Positions 1 through 7,195 of a stretch of 54,920 nucleotides of DNA are shown here, in pieces. The position numbers and the translations under genes are program-made. The notes under the pieces are model-generated. The model saw nothing but the letters and a program-made list of their open reading frames with translations. It did not search any database and was not told where the DNA came from. The stretch is from Thermodesulfovibrionales bacterium (lineage in GTDB: Bacteria > Nitrospirota > Thermodesulfovibrionia > Thermodesulfovibrionales > Dissulfurispiraceae), in the NCBI GenBank assembly GCA_026415415.1, contig JAOAHE010000007.1, positions 1 through 54,920 of the forward strand, written 5' to 3'. The number at the start of each line of letters is the position of its first letter. The first letter of the stretch is position 1.

Positions 1-2
1 TT

Positions 3-56
3 AATCTTTCTAAATGCCTAAAAGAAGCAGAGAATGAGATATTTTTTAAATTTTAA
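3..56 (+). CDS. 3' end of an unidentified repeated gene (partial)
   Basis: An open frame enters from the window edge and ends at TAA (54-56), giving only the last 17 residues (NLSKCLKEAENEIFFKF). The same C-terminal residues, from SKCLKEAE onward, are encoded at the other end of the window on the minus strand. Conservation of the frame and stop in both copies favours a real coding end. The protein family cannot be told from 17 residues; a transposase is one possibility because the repeat ends 21 nt after the stop codon. Confidence 0.3.
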   Translation, partial: NLSKCLKEAENEIFFKF

Positions 57-77
57 AATTCTATCGGCAAATTTGGG
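8..77 (+). repeat. Left copy of ~70-bp inverted terminal repeat
   Basis: This segment matches the reverse complement of 54850-54920 at every position except one extra base in the right copy (a C after the run ending TTTTAAAA). Similarity stops abruptly after the bases ATTTGGG, where the two flanks become unrelated. Both copies point inward. Both also contain the same short reading frame ending in TAA, followed by about 21 nt before the similarity stops. That is the shape of the 3' end of a multicopy gene or insertion sequence. The repeat is directly visible; calling it a mobile element is inference. Confidence 0.95.
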
Positions 78-545
78 ATATCATCTAAAATCTGCCATAG
101 AAACATCTGGTGAAAATCTATGCTCTAAGAAGCTTTTTCTTGAAAAAACAGAGATGAGAGGCAAAAAAGACTTAGAAGATGGTTTCTCAAAATGAAGGAA
201 AAGCTCTATCTCTATTTATAAAAATCTGTTTTTCTTTTTTTAAAACTTCTTACTTATTTATAAAAATTTGTGCATTCAGTTAAAGCAACCTTCCTTTTAC
301 TTACTACAGGATAAAGAAACTTAGAGCCCTTTGTCACTTAAGTAATATGGCTTGTTTTTTTATAAGCAGAAAAGATGGAAGTATAACACTTTTATATCAG
401 ATTCTGATATTCTATAAAAAGTAGGACTTTTTTAGGAGATTTTTAAAAGAGCAGTGGAGATTTATATATTAAGTGTAAATAATTAATTTTTATGTTAATG
501 TCAATTTTTACATTTACCTTTTAAAAAAGATTTTAAGGGGTTGAG
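78..545 (+). other. Leader region upstream of the 2-oxoacid oxidoreductase gene
   Basis: This 468-nt AT-rich stretch separates the terminal repeat from the first complete gene and holds no convincing coding region. A 53-codon frame (34-195) starts inside the repeat and is probably chance. Visible structure is limited to a near-duplicate of TATTTATAAAAATCTG (about 213-228 and 253-269), a hyphenated palindrome at 394-410, and an AAGGGG ribosome-binding site at 535-540. Confidence 0.6.
394..418 (+). promoter_or_regulatory. Palindromic operator-like site with adjacent -10-like box
   Basis: ATATCAG (394-400) and CTGATAT (404-410) form a perfect 7-bp inverted repeat with a 3-nt centre. It lies immediately before TATAAA (413-418), a reasonable -10 box. 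A -35 box with normal spacing would fall at the left edge of the palindrome, but none matches well. The geometry would suit a repressor covering a promoter for the downstream oxidoreductase gene. Function is inferred from position only. Confidence 0.35.
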
Positions 546-2264
546 ATGGATTACACAATAAAGATTGGTGGAGAGGCAGGACAAGGGGTTCAGACTATTG
601 GAGAAACCTTATCAAGAGTATTCTCTAAGTCAGGATATCATGTTTTTTCTTATCAGGACTATGAATCACGAATAAGAGGTGGTCACAACTTTTATCAGAT
701 TCGCATAGCAGATAAGCCCCTTACTACCTTTAGTAGTAAAGTAAATATTCTTGTCGCAATGGATAAAGAAAGTATTATATCTCATGAAAATGAACTAAGT
801 GAAAATAGTCAAGTAGTTTATGACTCATCAGTTCTTAATCAAAAGTTTAGTAAATCTAACTTTTTAGATATTCCTTTTTTAGATATCTCAATTAAAGTTT
901 CAGGCTCTAAGATAATGGCAAACTCGGTTATAATGGGTGCTGTTCTTGGTATGCTCGGCATGAAACTTGACCTTTTAAAGGCACTTTTAAAGGAGGCTTT
1001 TAAGGGTAAAGATGATAAAGTTATAAAAGACAATGAAGAAGCCGCCCATAGAGGATATGACTATGCCACTAAGCATTGTATTACCTGTTCTTTTTTTGTC
1101 CCTGTACCAAATAAAAATCTAATGTTAATAAGCGGAAATGAGGCTATTGGCTTGGGCGCTATCTCAGCTGGCTTGAGATTCTATTCGGCCTATCCGATGA
1201 CTCCATCTACAGGGATAATGAACTATATAGCTTCAAAAGCTTTAGACTATGGAATAATAGTAGAGCAAGCCGAAGATGAAATAGCAGCAATAAATATGGC
1301 TTTAGGTGCCTCTTTTGCTGGTGTTAGAGCTATGACAGGTACTTCTGGTGGCGGTTTTGCTTTGATGACTGAAGGGTTATCCTTAGCTGGTATGACAGAG
1401 ACTCCCGTAGTAATTGCCCTTGCACAAAGACCAGGTCCTGCAACAGGTCTCCCAACAAGAACTGAACAAGCAGATCTTCAGTTCGCATTATATACAGCCC
1501 ATGGAGAGTTTCCAAGGGTAGTTTTTGCTCCAGGATCACCCGAGCAAGCATTTTATTTAACTAATAAAGCCTTTGACCTTGCAGAGAGGTTCCAGATACC
1601 TGCCATAATTCTCACAGATCAGTATCTTGCAGACTCTCAATGGACCTATGAAAGCTTTGATCTAAACAAATTAAGATACCAAAATTATAGGTTAAGGGCA
1701 GAATCTCTTGAGAACTTAAAAGATTATAAAAGACATGCAGTAACCGAGACTGGAATTTCCCCGTTAGGTATCCCAGGTGAATCAAGACATCTAATAGTCA
1801 CAGATAGTGATGAGCATGATGAAGAAGGTCATATCATAGAAGATGCAGTTACAAGAGTTAAGATGGTAGAGAAGAGGTTATTTAAAAAACTGCCTTTGAT
1901 AAAGGAGGAGATATCAGGTCCTTATTTTTATGGTGATGAAGGAGCAGAGATTTTATTGATTGGTTGGGGCTCTTCATATGGGGTATTAAAAGAAGTGGTG
2001 GATATTTTATCTCAAGACTTAAAAGTAGGTATGATGCATTTTTCTGAAATCTATCCCCTTCCTGATGTGGCAAAAAATAATTACTTAGAGAGGCTTAGGT
2101 CTGCTAAAATTACAATATGTGCAGAAAATAATGCTACGGGGCAGTTTGCTCGTTTGATTAGAGCAGAGACAGGTTATAGCTTTGATAGGTTAATTAATAA
2201 GTATGATGGTAGACCTTTTAGCACCGATTGGATTTTAGAAAATATTAAAAGTTTTCTATTTTAA
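546..2264 (+). CDS. 2-oxoacid:ferredoxin oxidoreductase, fused gamma-alpha subunit
   Basis: The 572-residue protein joins two modules of the pyruvate/2-oxoglutarate ferredoxin oxidoreductase family, which couples oxidative decarboxylation of 2-oxoacids to ferredoxin in the cytoplasm. Residues 1 to about 185 are the gamma domain (GGEAGQGV at 8-15, then a YES-RIRGGHN segment). From about 195 comes the alpha/pyrimidine-binding domain, with YPMTPST at 216-222 and a GLPTRTEQ motif near 300. This arrangement is typical of KorA-like proteins. The TPP-binding beta subunit that normally follows is absent: the next gene is flagellin, 434 nt away. Substrate cannot be assigned. The start is ATG after AAGGGG. 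Confidence 0.88.
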   Translation: MDYTIKIGGEAGQGVQTIGETLSRVFSKSGYHVFSYQDYESRIRGGHNFYQIRIADKPLTTFSSKVNILVAMDKESIISHENELSENSQVVYDSSVLNQKFSKSNFLDIPFLDISIKVSGSKIMANSVIMGAVLGMLGMKLDLLKALLKEAFKGKDDKVIKDNEEAAHRGYDYATKHCITCSFFVPVPNKNLMLISGNEAIGLGAISAGLRFYSAYPMTPSTGIMNYIASKALDYGIIVEQAEDEIAAINMALGASFAGVRAMTGTSGGGFALMTEGLSLAGMTETPVVIALAQRPGPATGLPTRTEQADLQFALYTAHGEFPRVVFAPGSPEQAFYLTNKAFDLAERFQIPAIILTDQYLADSQWTYESFDLNKLRYQNYRLRAESLENLKDYKRHAVTETGISPLGIPGESRHLIVTDSDEHDEEGHIIEDAVTRVKMVEKRLFKKLPLIKEEISGPYFYGDEGAEILLIGWGSSYGVLKEVVDILSQDLKVGMMHFSEIYPLPDVAKNNYLERLRSAKITICAENNATGQFARLIRAETGYSFDRLINKYDGRPFSTDWILENIKSFLF

Positions 2265-2540
2265 TATAAAATTAAACAGCAAAAAATTATCTCATCTTAT
2301 TTTTTTAAAAGATGCGATTAAGCATAAATATATTTACTTCTTTTTATAATGTAAAGTCTGTTGATAACCATTTCTTAAACATACTACTATTGTTTTTAGT
2401 CAATTATTGAATTTATGAAGATTTAAAAAATTTAACAGCTTTATAAAATATACAAAAAATAACCTTACCATCCGTTAATTTCTATAAATTTTTCCTCTAA
2501 CTCCTCTATCATTTTAATATCCCTTGGTAATTCTAAGGAT

Positions 2541-2567
2541 TAAAGATTTTTTCAAAAATTCCGATAT
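2541..2567 (+). promoter_or_regulatory. FliA (sigma-28) type promoter of the flagellin gene
   Basis: TAAAGATT (2541-2548), an 11-nt spacer and TCCGATAT (2560-2567) match the sigma-28 consensus TAAAGTTT-N11-GCCGATAA at 7/8 and 6/8 positions with exact spacing. It lies about 130 nt before the flagellin start, where a class-3 flagellar promoter is expected. FliA itself is not encoded in the window. Confidence 0.75.
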
Positions 2568-2648
2568 TAAAATTAAAAGGCTAAGGCAATAAGTGAGGAA
2601 AGGAGGTGTTAAAAAAACATTTTCACTGGATGCTTTAAGCCTTGTAAA

Positions 2649-2663
2649 ACAGCTGGAAGCTGT
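2649..2663 (+). promoter_or_regulatory. Short hairpin in flagellin mRNA leader
   Basis: ACAGCT, loop GGA, AGCTGT forms a perfect 6-bp stem 23 nt before the flagellin ribosome-binding site (GGAGG, 2686-2690). It could affect mRNA stability or initiation, as flagellin leaders often do. There is no direct evidence of function. Confidence 0.3.
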
Positions 2664-2698
2664 AAATAAAAGAATTTAATTTCACGGAGGAAACTAAA

Positions 2699-4171
2699 AT
2701 GCCACTTTCAATCAACACAAACTTATTTGCTCTGAATGCTCAGAGAAACCTTCAAAGGACACAGTCGCCTCTCACTACAGCGATGCAGAGGCTTTCTTCA
2801 ACTCTAAGAATCAACTCAGCAAAGGACGATGCTGCAGGACTTGCTATTGCAACCAGAATGACCCGTCAGATTAACGGTCTTAGCGTTGCCATTAGAAATG
2901 CTAATGATGGTCTCTCAATAGCTCAGTCAGCTGAGGGTGCTATGGATGAGATGATTAATGCCCTTCAGAGGATGAATGAGCTTGCCGAGCAGGCAGCAAG
3001 TTATAACACCTCTCTGGATAGAAACTCTATGAACCAAGAGGTATCACAGCTAATTGATGAATTAAGCAGGATTGTAAATCAAACACGCTACAATGGTGAA
3101 AAACTCTTAGCTGGTGGCTTCAATGCTGATATTCAGGTGGGAGTGGAGGTAAACGAGACAATAAATATATCTATATCAAATCTGTCCCCTACTACAATGG
3201 GTATTGCTTCTAACTATGCAACAATTAATAACTTAAGTAATTCAGACCTTGCTACAAGAATTGCTAATGCTTATGCAGCTACAACAGTAGCTTCCCCAAC
3301 TCTTGAAGGAGTCACAATTGGAGCACTTACAGCAAATACTTTATCGAGTGCCAAGATTGCAAATATTAACTCTTATACAAGTAGTACAGGTGTTACTGCA
3401 TTTGGATATGGCAATGGTCTTGTAGGTTCAACTTACACTCCGGCAACTGCTAACACAAATAGCATTGCAGCGGGAGCACTCGTTATAAATGGTATTTCTA
3501 TTGATGCGGTTTCTGCTGGAACGACCAATACAACCCTTGCAACTAATCTTGTAAATGCAATAAATACCAAGACATCCCAACATGGTGTAACAGCAGTTAA
3601 GGTGACAATTGGAACCTCTGAAGCTGTAACACTTATAAACAGAACAGGTGCGGCAATCACAGTAACAGCTAATGATAGCGTAGATAGCGATATAACAACA
3701 TTCTTTGCAGCTGGCACAACTTCAATTGATGCAGGAGCAAATGGCGCGATAGTGTTAAATGACACATTAGGAGATTTAACTGTTAATTATGATGCTGCTG
3801 CAACTGGATTATCGATTACTGGTGTATCAGCTGCATCTACTACTTTGGCTAATTCTACAGTGAATGCTCAGGTAATTACTTCAGCTGCCTCTGCTAACTT
3901 AGCAATTTTGACTTTCAAAGAAGCTATGGAGACACTTAACTCTGAAAAAGCTATCTTGGGTGCAAAGCTTAACAGATTTGAATCAGTCATTAGAAACTTA
4001 GACAATGTCCGTGAAAACATCTCGGCAGCCCGCTCAAGGATTATGGATGCTGACTTTGCTATTGAGACAACCAATCTCACAAAAGCTATGATTATGCAGC
4101 AGGCAGGTATATCTGTCCTTGCTCAGGCTAATACACTGCCTCAGAATGTCCTTGCATTACTGCAAAGATAA
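2699..4171 (+). CDS. fliC: Flagellin
   Basis: The 490-residue structural subunit of the flagellar filament is exported by the flagellar secretion system. The conserved N-terminal D0/D1 region (residues 1 to about 170) starts MPLSINTN and contains the helix QRMNELAEQAA. The C-terminal D1/D0 region (about 400-490) ends NVLALLQR, the usual flagellin ending. The Thr/Ala/Ser-rich middle (about 180-390) is the variable surface domain and makes the protein longer than minimal 280-residue flagellins. The start is ATG after GGAGG at 2686-2690, under a FliA-type promoter. FlaG, FliD and FliS follow, so this is the main filament locus. Confidence 0.97.
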   Translation: MPLSINTNLFALNAQRNLQRTQSPLTTAMQRLSSTLRINSAKDDAAGLAIATRMTRQINGLSVAIRNANDGLSIAQSAEGAMDEMINALQRMNELAEQAASYNTSLDRNSMNQEVSQLIDELSRIVNQTRYNGEKLLAGGFNADIQVGVEVNETINISISNLSPTTMGIASNYATINNLSNSDLATRIANAYAATTVASPTLEGVTIGALTANTLSSAKIANINSYTSSTGVTAFGYGNGLVGSTYTPATANTNSIAAGALVINGISIDAVSAGTTNTTLATNLVNAINTKTSQHGVTAVKVTIGTSEAVTLINRTGAAITVTANDSVDSDITTFFAAGTTSIDAGANGAIVLNDTLGDLTVNYDAAATGLSITGVSAASTTLANSTVNAQVITSAASANLAILTFKEAMETLNSEKAILGAKLNRFESVIRNLDNVRENISAARSRIMDADFAIETTNLTKAMIMQQAGISVLAQANTLPQNVLALLQR

Positions 4172-4182
4172 TATAAGGAGGG

Positions 4183-4205
4183 TGGGGAGGTATGTAACCT
4201 CCCCA
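4183..4205 (+). promoter_or_regulatory. Strong hairpin between flagellin and flaG
   Basis: TGGGGAGGT (4183-4191), loop ATGTA, and ACCTCCCCA (4197-4205) form a perfect 9-bp GC-rich stem. No U-run follows, so it is not a classical terminator. It starts 12 nt after the flagellin stop codon and ends 12 nt before the flaG start, and it holds the only SD-like GGAGG nearby. Likely roles are protection of the abundant flagellin message from 3' decay or lowered flaG translation. Both are inferences. Confidence 0.6.
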
Positions 4206-4217
4206 TAGCAAATAATA

Positions 4218-4565
4218 ATGATTGTGAGTGTTAATAATATAGTGCAAATGATAAAGAACATGAATAATGAGCATATTCGTAACACTCAATATGCAAAAAA
4301 AGGGCAAGATAGCATGGATGAGGCAGTACGTATTAACCTAAGCAATCAAGAGGTGCAGATAGAAGAAGCAAAGGAAGTAAAAAAGATCGAGATTAAACAA
4401 AATATTACAAAAGCTTTCTTTGCTGTAACCGAAGATGAGAATGTAGTTATAAAGATCGTTGATGAAGAAGGCAACCTTATTAGGCAGATCCCTCCAGAGG
4501 AGTACATTAAGTTGCTTGAGTTTTTTAAAAACTATAATAAAAATCTCTTCAGCAAGGAGGTCTAA
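4218..4565 (+). CDS. flaG: FlaG family flagellar protein
   Basis: The 115-residue protein has the FlaG pattern: a variable charged N-terminal half and a conserved C-terminal half (about 58-108) with AFFAVTEDE, VVIKIVDEEG and RQIPPEEYIKL. FlaG proteins influence filament length by an unclear mechanism and normally sit next to fliD, as here: fliD begins directly after the stop codon. The ATG has no clear Shine-Dalgarno sequence because the preceding G-rich tract lies in a hairpin, so translation may be weak or dependent on local mRNA folding. Confidence 0.85.
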   Translation: MIVSVNNIVQMIKNMNNEHIRNTQYAKKGQDSMDEAVRINLSNQEVQIEEAKEVKKIEIKQNITKAFFAVTEDENVVIKIVDEEGNLIRQIPPEEYIKLLEFFKNYNKNLFSKEV

Positions 4566-5888
4566 ATGAGCGACAATCCAATATCTGGGCTGTTTTCTGG
4601 ATTAGATACCTCAAGCATTATCTCAAAGCTTATTGCAATTGAGAAAAAACCTCTTTATGCCCTGCAGAGAAAAAAAACAGCCTATGAAAAACAAATTAGT
4701 AGCTATGGAGACCTCCTCTCAAAACTTTCAGGACTGAAGGATTCTCTTTCTTTTTTTCAGACAAACTCCTCTATCCCAATTACAGCATTATCTTCAAACC
4801 CTGCAATGCTTTCAGTAAATGTCTCTAAAGAGGCTGCCATAGGTTCCTATGATATTGAGATTAAACAACTGGCATCTGCCCACAGGATTATCTCAAGCTC
4901 TGGTGTTCAGTCTGAGACAACTTCAATATTTTCTGGTACAGGTGGTTTTTTTAGTTTTAAAGTGGGTGAGAATGGGCAGGTTTATGAAATTAACCTTACA
5001 GATGGAATGACTCTTATTGATCTAAGGGATGAGATAAATGGCAAGAATGCTGGAGTAAGAGCTAATATTATAAATACAGGATTAGGTGAAAATCCTTATA
5101 AATTGGTTCTTTCCTCAAGTATAACAGGAGCTCAAAAAAACATAATAATTACTCAAGATGATACAACTTTCGGTGGCAACTATAACAATATTCAAGAGCC
5201 AAAAAACGCAATTTTCAAAATAAACGGCGTTGAGTTAGAAAGAAACACAAATACTATTTCAGATGCTATTGAGGGATTAACTCTTACTTTAAATAAAGCA
5301 GACCTTAATTATGGAACACCTAATGCAACCAATATATCAGTCACTGTCTCTCAAGATATAGCTATTATAAGAAACAAATTAAACATCTTGGTTGCCCAAT
5401 ATAACGGATTTGTGTCAGTAGCAAAGACTTTATCTGCAAAAGGGCAGGTACTTGCAAACGACTCAACTATCGATAATATTATCAATGCTTTAAGAAAAGT
5501 AACTACTAATAGGTACAACGATAACATACTCGTAAATATTGGGTTAACTCATGATAGAAGTGGAGTTCTTCAGGTTAATGATTCCATATTATCCAGCGAG
5601 TTAAGTAAAAACCCTAAAGAAGTAATGGAAACTCTAAAATCTATGGCTGAGTCTTTTGATTCTACCTTAAGTAGCATAATAAATAATTTAATTCCGTCTA
5701 AAAAGGATGGGCTATCAGAGAGTGTTAAGAGGGTAGAAAAATCTATGTCATCACTTGATTTAAGGATTACCAAAAAAGAAGAAACTTTAAAAAAGCAATT
5801 TGCAAAACTTGAACAGACTATAAATATCATGCAGTCAAGAGGTGACTACTTGGTACAACAATTATCAAAATTATCTAATAGAAAATAG
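4566..5888 (+). CDS. fliD: Flagellar hook-associated protein 2 (filament cap)
   Basis: The 440-residue protein forms the cap at the filament tip and helps incoming flagellin fold. The N-terminal FliD domain begins with the typical GLFSGLDTSSIISKL segment (about residues 8-22). A C-terminal FliD domain ends in a coiled coil (about 375-437: KKEETLKKQF, then INIMQSRGDYL). Length is normal for the family. The start is ATG after AAGGAGG. It follows flaG without a gap and precedes a small coupled ORF and fliS, the standard order of late filament genes. Confidence 0.95.
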   Translation: MSDNPISGLFSGLDTSSIISKLIAIEKKPLYALQRKKTAYEKQISSYGDLLSKLSGLKDSLSFFQTNSSIPITALSSNPAMLSVNVSKEAAIGSYDIEIKQLASAHRIISSSGVQSETTSIFSGTGGFFSFKVGENGQVYEINLTDGMTLIDLRDEINGKNAGVRANIINTGLGENPYKLVLSSSITGAQKNIIITQDDTTFGGNYNNIQEPKNAIFKINGVELERNTNTISDAIEGLTLTLNKADLNYGTPNATNISVTVSQDIAIIRNKLNILVAQYNGFVSVAKTLSAKGQVLANDSTIDNIINALRKVTTNRYNDNILVNIGLTHDRSGVLQVNDSILSSELSKNPKEVMETLKSMAESFDSTLSSIINNLIPSKKDGLSESVKRVEKSMSSLDLRITKKEETLKKQFAKLEQTINIMQSRGDYLVQQLSKLSNRK

Positions 5889-5915
5889 AGGTTTTTGTAT
5901 TGGAGATTTTTTTAG

Positions 5916-6032
5916 ATGATAAAAATAGTCAGTATAATTGAGACAATAATTGAGTGGTTGCAAAACAACTTATCTCCACAAGTATTTAAAGCTCAACCAG
6001 TAAAGCTTATAAATAAGAGGAGAAATAGATGA
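5916..6032 (+). CDS. Small 38-residue ORF translationally coupled to fliS
   Basis: An ATG frame of 38 codons fills the gap between fliD and fliS, and its TGA overlaps the fliS ATG (ATGA at 6029-6032). A GGAG (5902-5905) lies 10 nt before the start. The product begins MIKIVSIIETIIEWLQNN, possibly an amphipathic helix, and ends in a basic tail (KLINKRRNR). No family is recognised. The overlap and ribosome-binding site argue for translation, at least to couple fliS. The protein product may not matter. Confidence 0.45.
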   Translation: MIKIVSIIETIIEWLQNNLSPQVFKAQPVKLINKRRNR

Positions 6033-6397
6033 CATTTACATATGCTCAAAATGTTTATACCAAAACAAAGGTTAATACCTCAACCACGCCTCTTGATCTT
6101 GTTATAATGCTTTATGATGGTGCTATAGAATATTTGCAAAAAGCTATCTATCATATTAAAGAAGGTGATAACCTCAAAAAAAGTGAAAACTTATCAAGAG
6201 CAAGAGCGATTATAGAGGAGCTTTTGTCGTCTTTGAACTTAGATATTGGAGGGGAGATAGCGGAGAATTTGCAATCTCTTTACTTATATATGTTAATGGA
6301 GTTACTTAAGGCAAACTTAAAAAACGATATTAAAAAAATTGAGGAAGTTGTAAAACTTCTGGTAGAATTAAGATCTGCTTGGAGGGCAATTAAATGA
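6029..6397 (+). CDS. fliS: Flagellin export chaperone FliS
   Basis: The 122-residue cytosolic helical bundle binds the C-terminus of flagellin and stops it polymerising before export. Family landmarks are Tyr near the N-terminus (TYAQNVY), the PLDLVIMLYDGAIEYL segment (22-37), the RARAIIEELLSSLN helix, and ELRSAWRAI at the end. Length is typical. Its ATG overlaps the stop of a 38-codon ORF, its own GAGGAG lies about 8 nt upstream, and its stop overlaps the next small gene by ATGA. Confidence 0.95.
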   Translation: MTFTYAQNVYTKTKVNTSTTPLDLVIMLYDGAIEYLQKAIYHIKEGDNLKKSENLSRARAIIEELLSSLNLDIGGEIAENLQSLYLYMLMELLKANLKNDIKKIEEVVKLLVELRSAWRAIK

Positions 6398-6591
6398 CAA
6401 TATTCTCCTTTCAAGTGAACGAGGCTAACCAGATTTACACGCGACTATCTAAATTAAAACCTACTACTTTACTTGAAAAGGAGCCAAACGAACCACAGGA
6501 TATTGTCAATATCTCTGCTGAGGCTAAAAAAAGACAGATATTAGAACAGGCAAGACAGGAAGCGTTAGAGAAAATAAGACAGGCAAGATAA
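6394..6591 (+). CDS. Small flagellar-locus protein of unknown function
   Basis: The 65-residue charged protein overlaps fliS by 4 nt. Its second half (DIVNISAEAKKRQILEQARQ, about residues 36-55) is predicted helical. The D-x-V-x-IS-x-EA-K pattern is reminiscent of the region of FlgM-type anti-sigma factors before their sigma-binding helices, and of other small proteins in flagellar operons. That likeness is weak. An alternative is a second export chaperone. The location between fliS and chemosensory-type regulators supports a motility role only in general. Confidence 0.6.
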   Translation: MTIFSFQVNEANQIYTRLSKLKPTTLLEKEPNEPQDIVNISAEAKKRQILEQARQEALEKIRQAR

Positions 6592-6592
6592 T

Positions 6593-7195
6593 GTGACAAA
6601 AGAAGATTTTAAGATATTGGTTGCAGATGATGATGACATAGTTCGGGAGGTTATTAGCTCTATCCTTTTAAAAGAGGGGTATACTGTCCTTACAGCTCAA
6701 GATGGTCTTGAGGCTATCAGAATATTGATGATGCAGGATATACATTTGGTTCTTACTGATCTAAGAATGCCAAGAGGTGATGGCATTGAGGTTTTAAAAC
6801 ATGCTGTAAGGAACTATCCTGACTCTGCTGTTGTGATTCTCACAGCCTTTGGGAGTCTTGATAGCGCCCTTGACGCTTTAAAAGAAGGTGCTTTTGACTA
6901 TCTTACTAAACCATTTAGGGTACAGGAACTGCTTTTTGTAGTTGAGAAAGCATATAAAAGAGCCTTAAATATAGAGGAACAAAAGGAGTTAAAAAAGCAG
7001 CTAAGAGAGACTTATAGAGATTTAGATTTGATAAATAAAATAAGTAAAAATAACGATCCCGAGTTAATCCTCTCATACCTTGAAAGAATTGCTAAATTAG
7101 TTGAATTAAAAATAATAAATCAACATGAGGCAGAAATCTTAAAAGAAAGACTGGTAAAAAGCGATGCAGAAGGAAAGAGCCCTGATAGTAGATGA
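6593..7195 (+). CDS. Single-domain response regulator with helical tail
   Basis: The 200-residue cytosolic protein has an N-terminal receiver domain (about 7-125). The acidic cluster ADDDD is at 11-15, the phosphoacceptor Asp56 in LTDLRMP, Thr84 in LTAFG, and Lys106 in LTKPF. The tail (about 130-200) is helical and charged, with no recognised output domain. It begins with GTG one nucleotide after the preceding stop and overlaps the next regulator by 32 nt, so the two are probably made together. No histidine kinase lies in the window. Confidence 0.85.
   Translation: MTKEDFKILVADDDDIVREVISSILLKEGYTVLTAQDGLEAIRILMMQDIHLVLTDLRMPRGDGIEVLKHAVRNYPDSAVVILTAFGSLDSALDALKEGAFDYLTKPFRVQELLFVVEKAYKRALNIEEQKELKKQLRETYRDLDLINKISKNNDPELILSYLERIAKLVELKIINQHEAEILKERLVKSDAEGKSPDSR

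Larger units (their letters stand above)
2265..2698 (+). other. Intergenic region between oxidoreductase gene and flagellin
   Basis: This 434-nt region carries the flagellin promoter (2541-2567) and its leader. Just after the oxidoreductase stop, CATCTT (2293-2298) can pair with AAGATG (2309-2314), but no T-run follows, so it is a weak terminator at best. A second Shine-Dalgarno-like AGGAGGTG (2601-2608) sits in the flagellin leader without a real gene behind it. A GTG frame there would give only ten codons. Confidence 0.6.

Noticed and set aside
34-195. 53-codon plus-strand frame starting inside the left repeat (MRYFLNFK...)
   Set aside because: The right copy starts with the same eight residues but the frame is shifted by the indel and then unrelated, and the frame overlaps the conserved C-terminal frame ending at 56. 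Most likely chance.
2465-2539. Minus-strand 25-codon fragment (LELPRDIKMIEELEEKF...) before the flagellin promoter
   Set aside because: Protein-like in composition but with stops at both ends and no partner sequence in the neighbouring frames. Could be a gene remnant, but there is not enough to support a pseudogene call.
2606-2638. GTG-initiated 10-codon leader peptide after AGGAGGTG in the flagellin leader
   Set aside because: The GTG is part of the SD-like sequence itself, so it cannot be properly spaced; too short to judge.
3433-3765. Minus-strand 110-codon frame in the flagellin variable region
   Set aside because: It mirrors the Ala/Thr/Val-rich coding strand and has no independent support.
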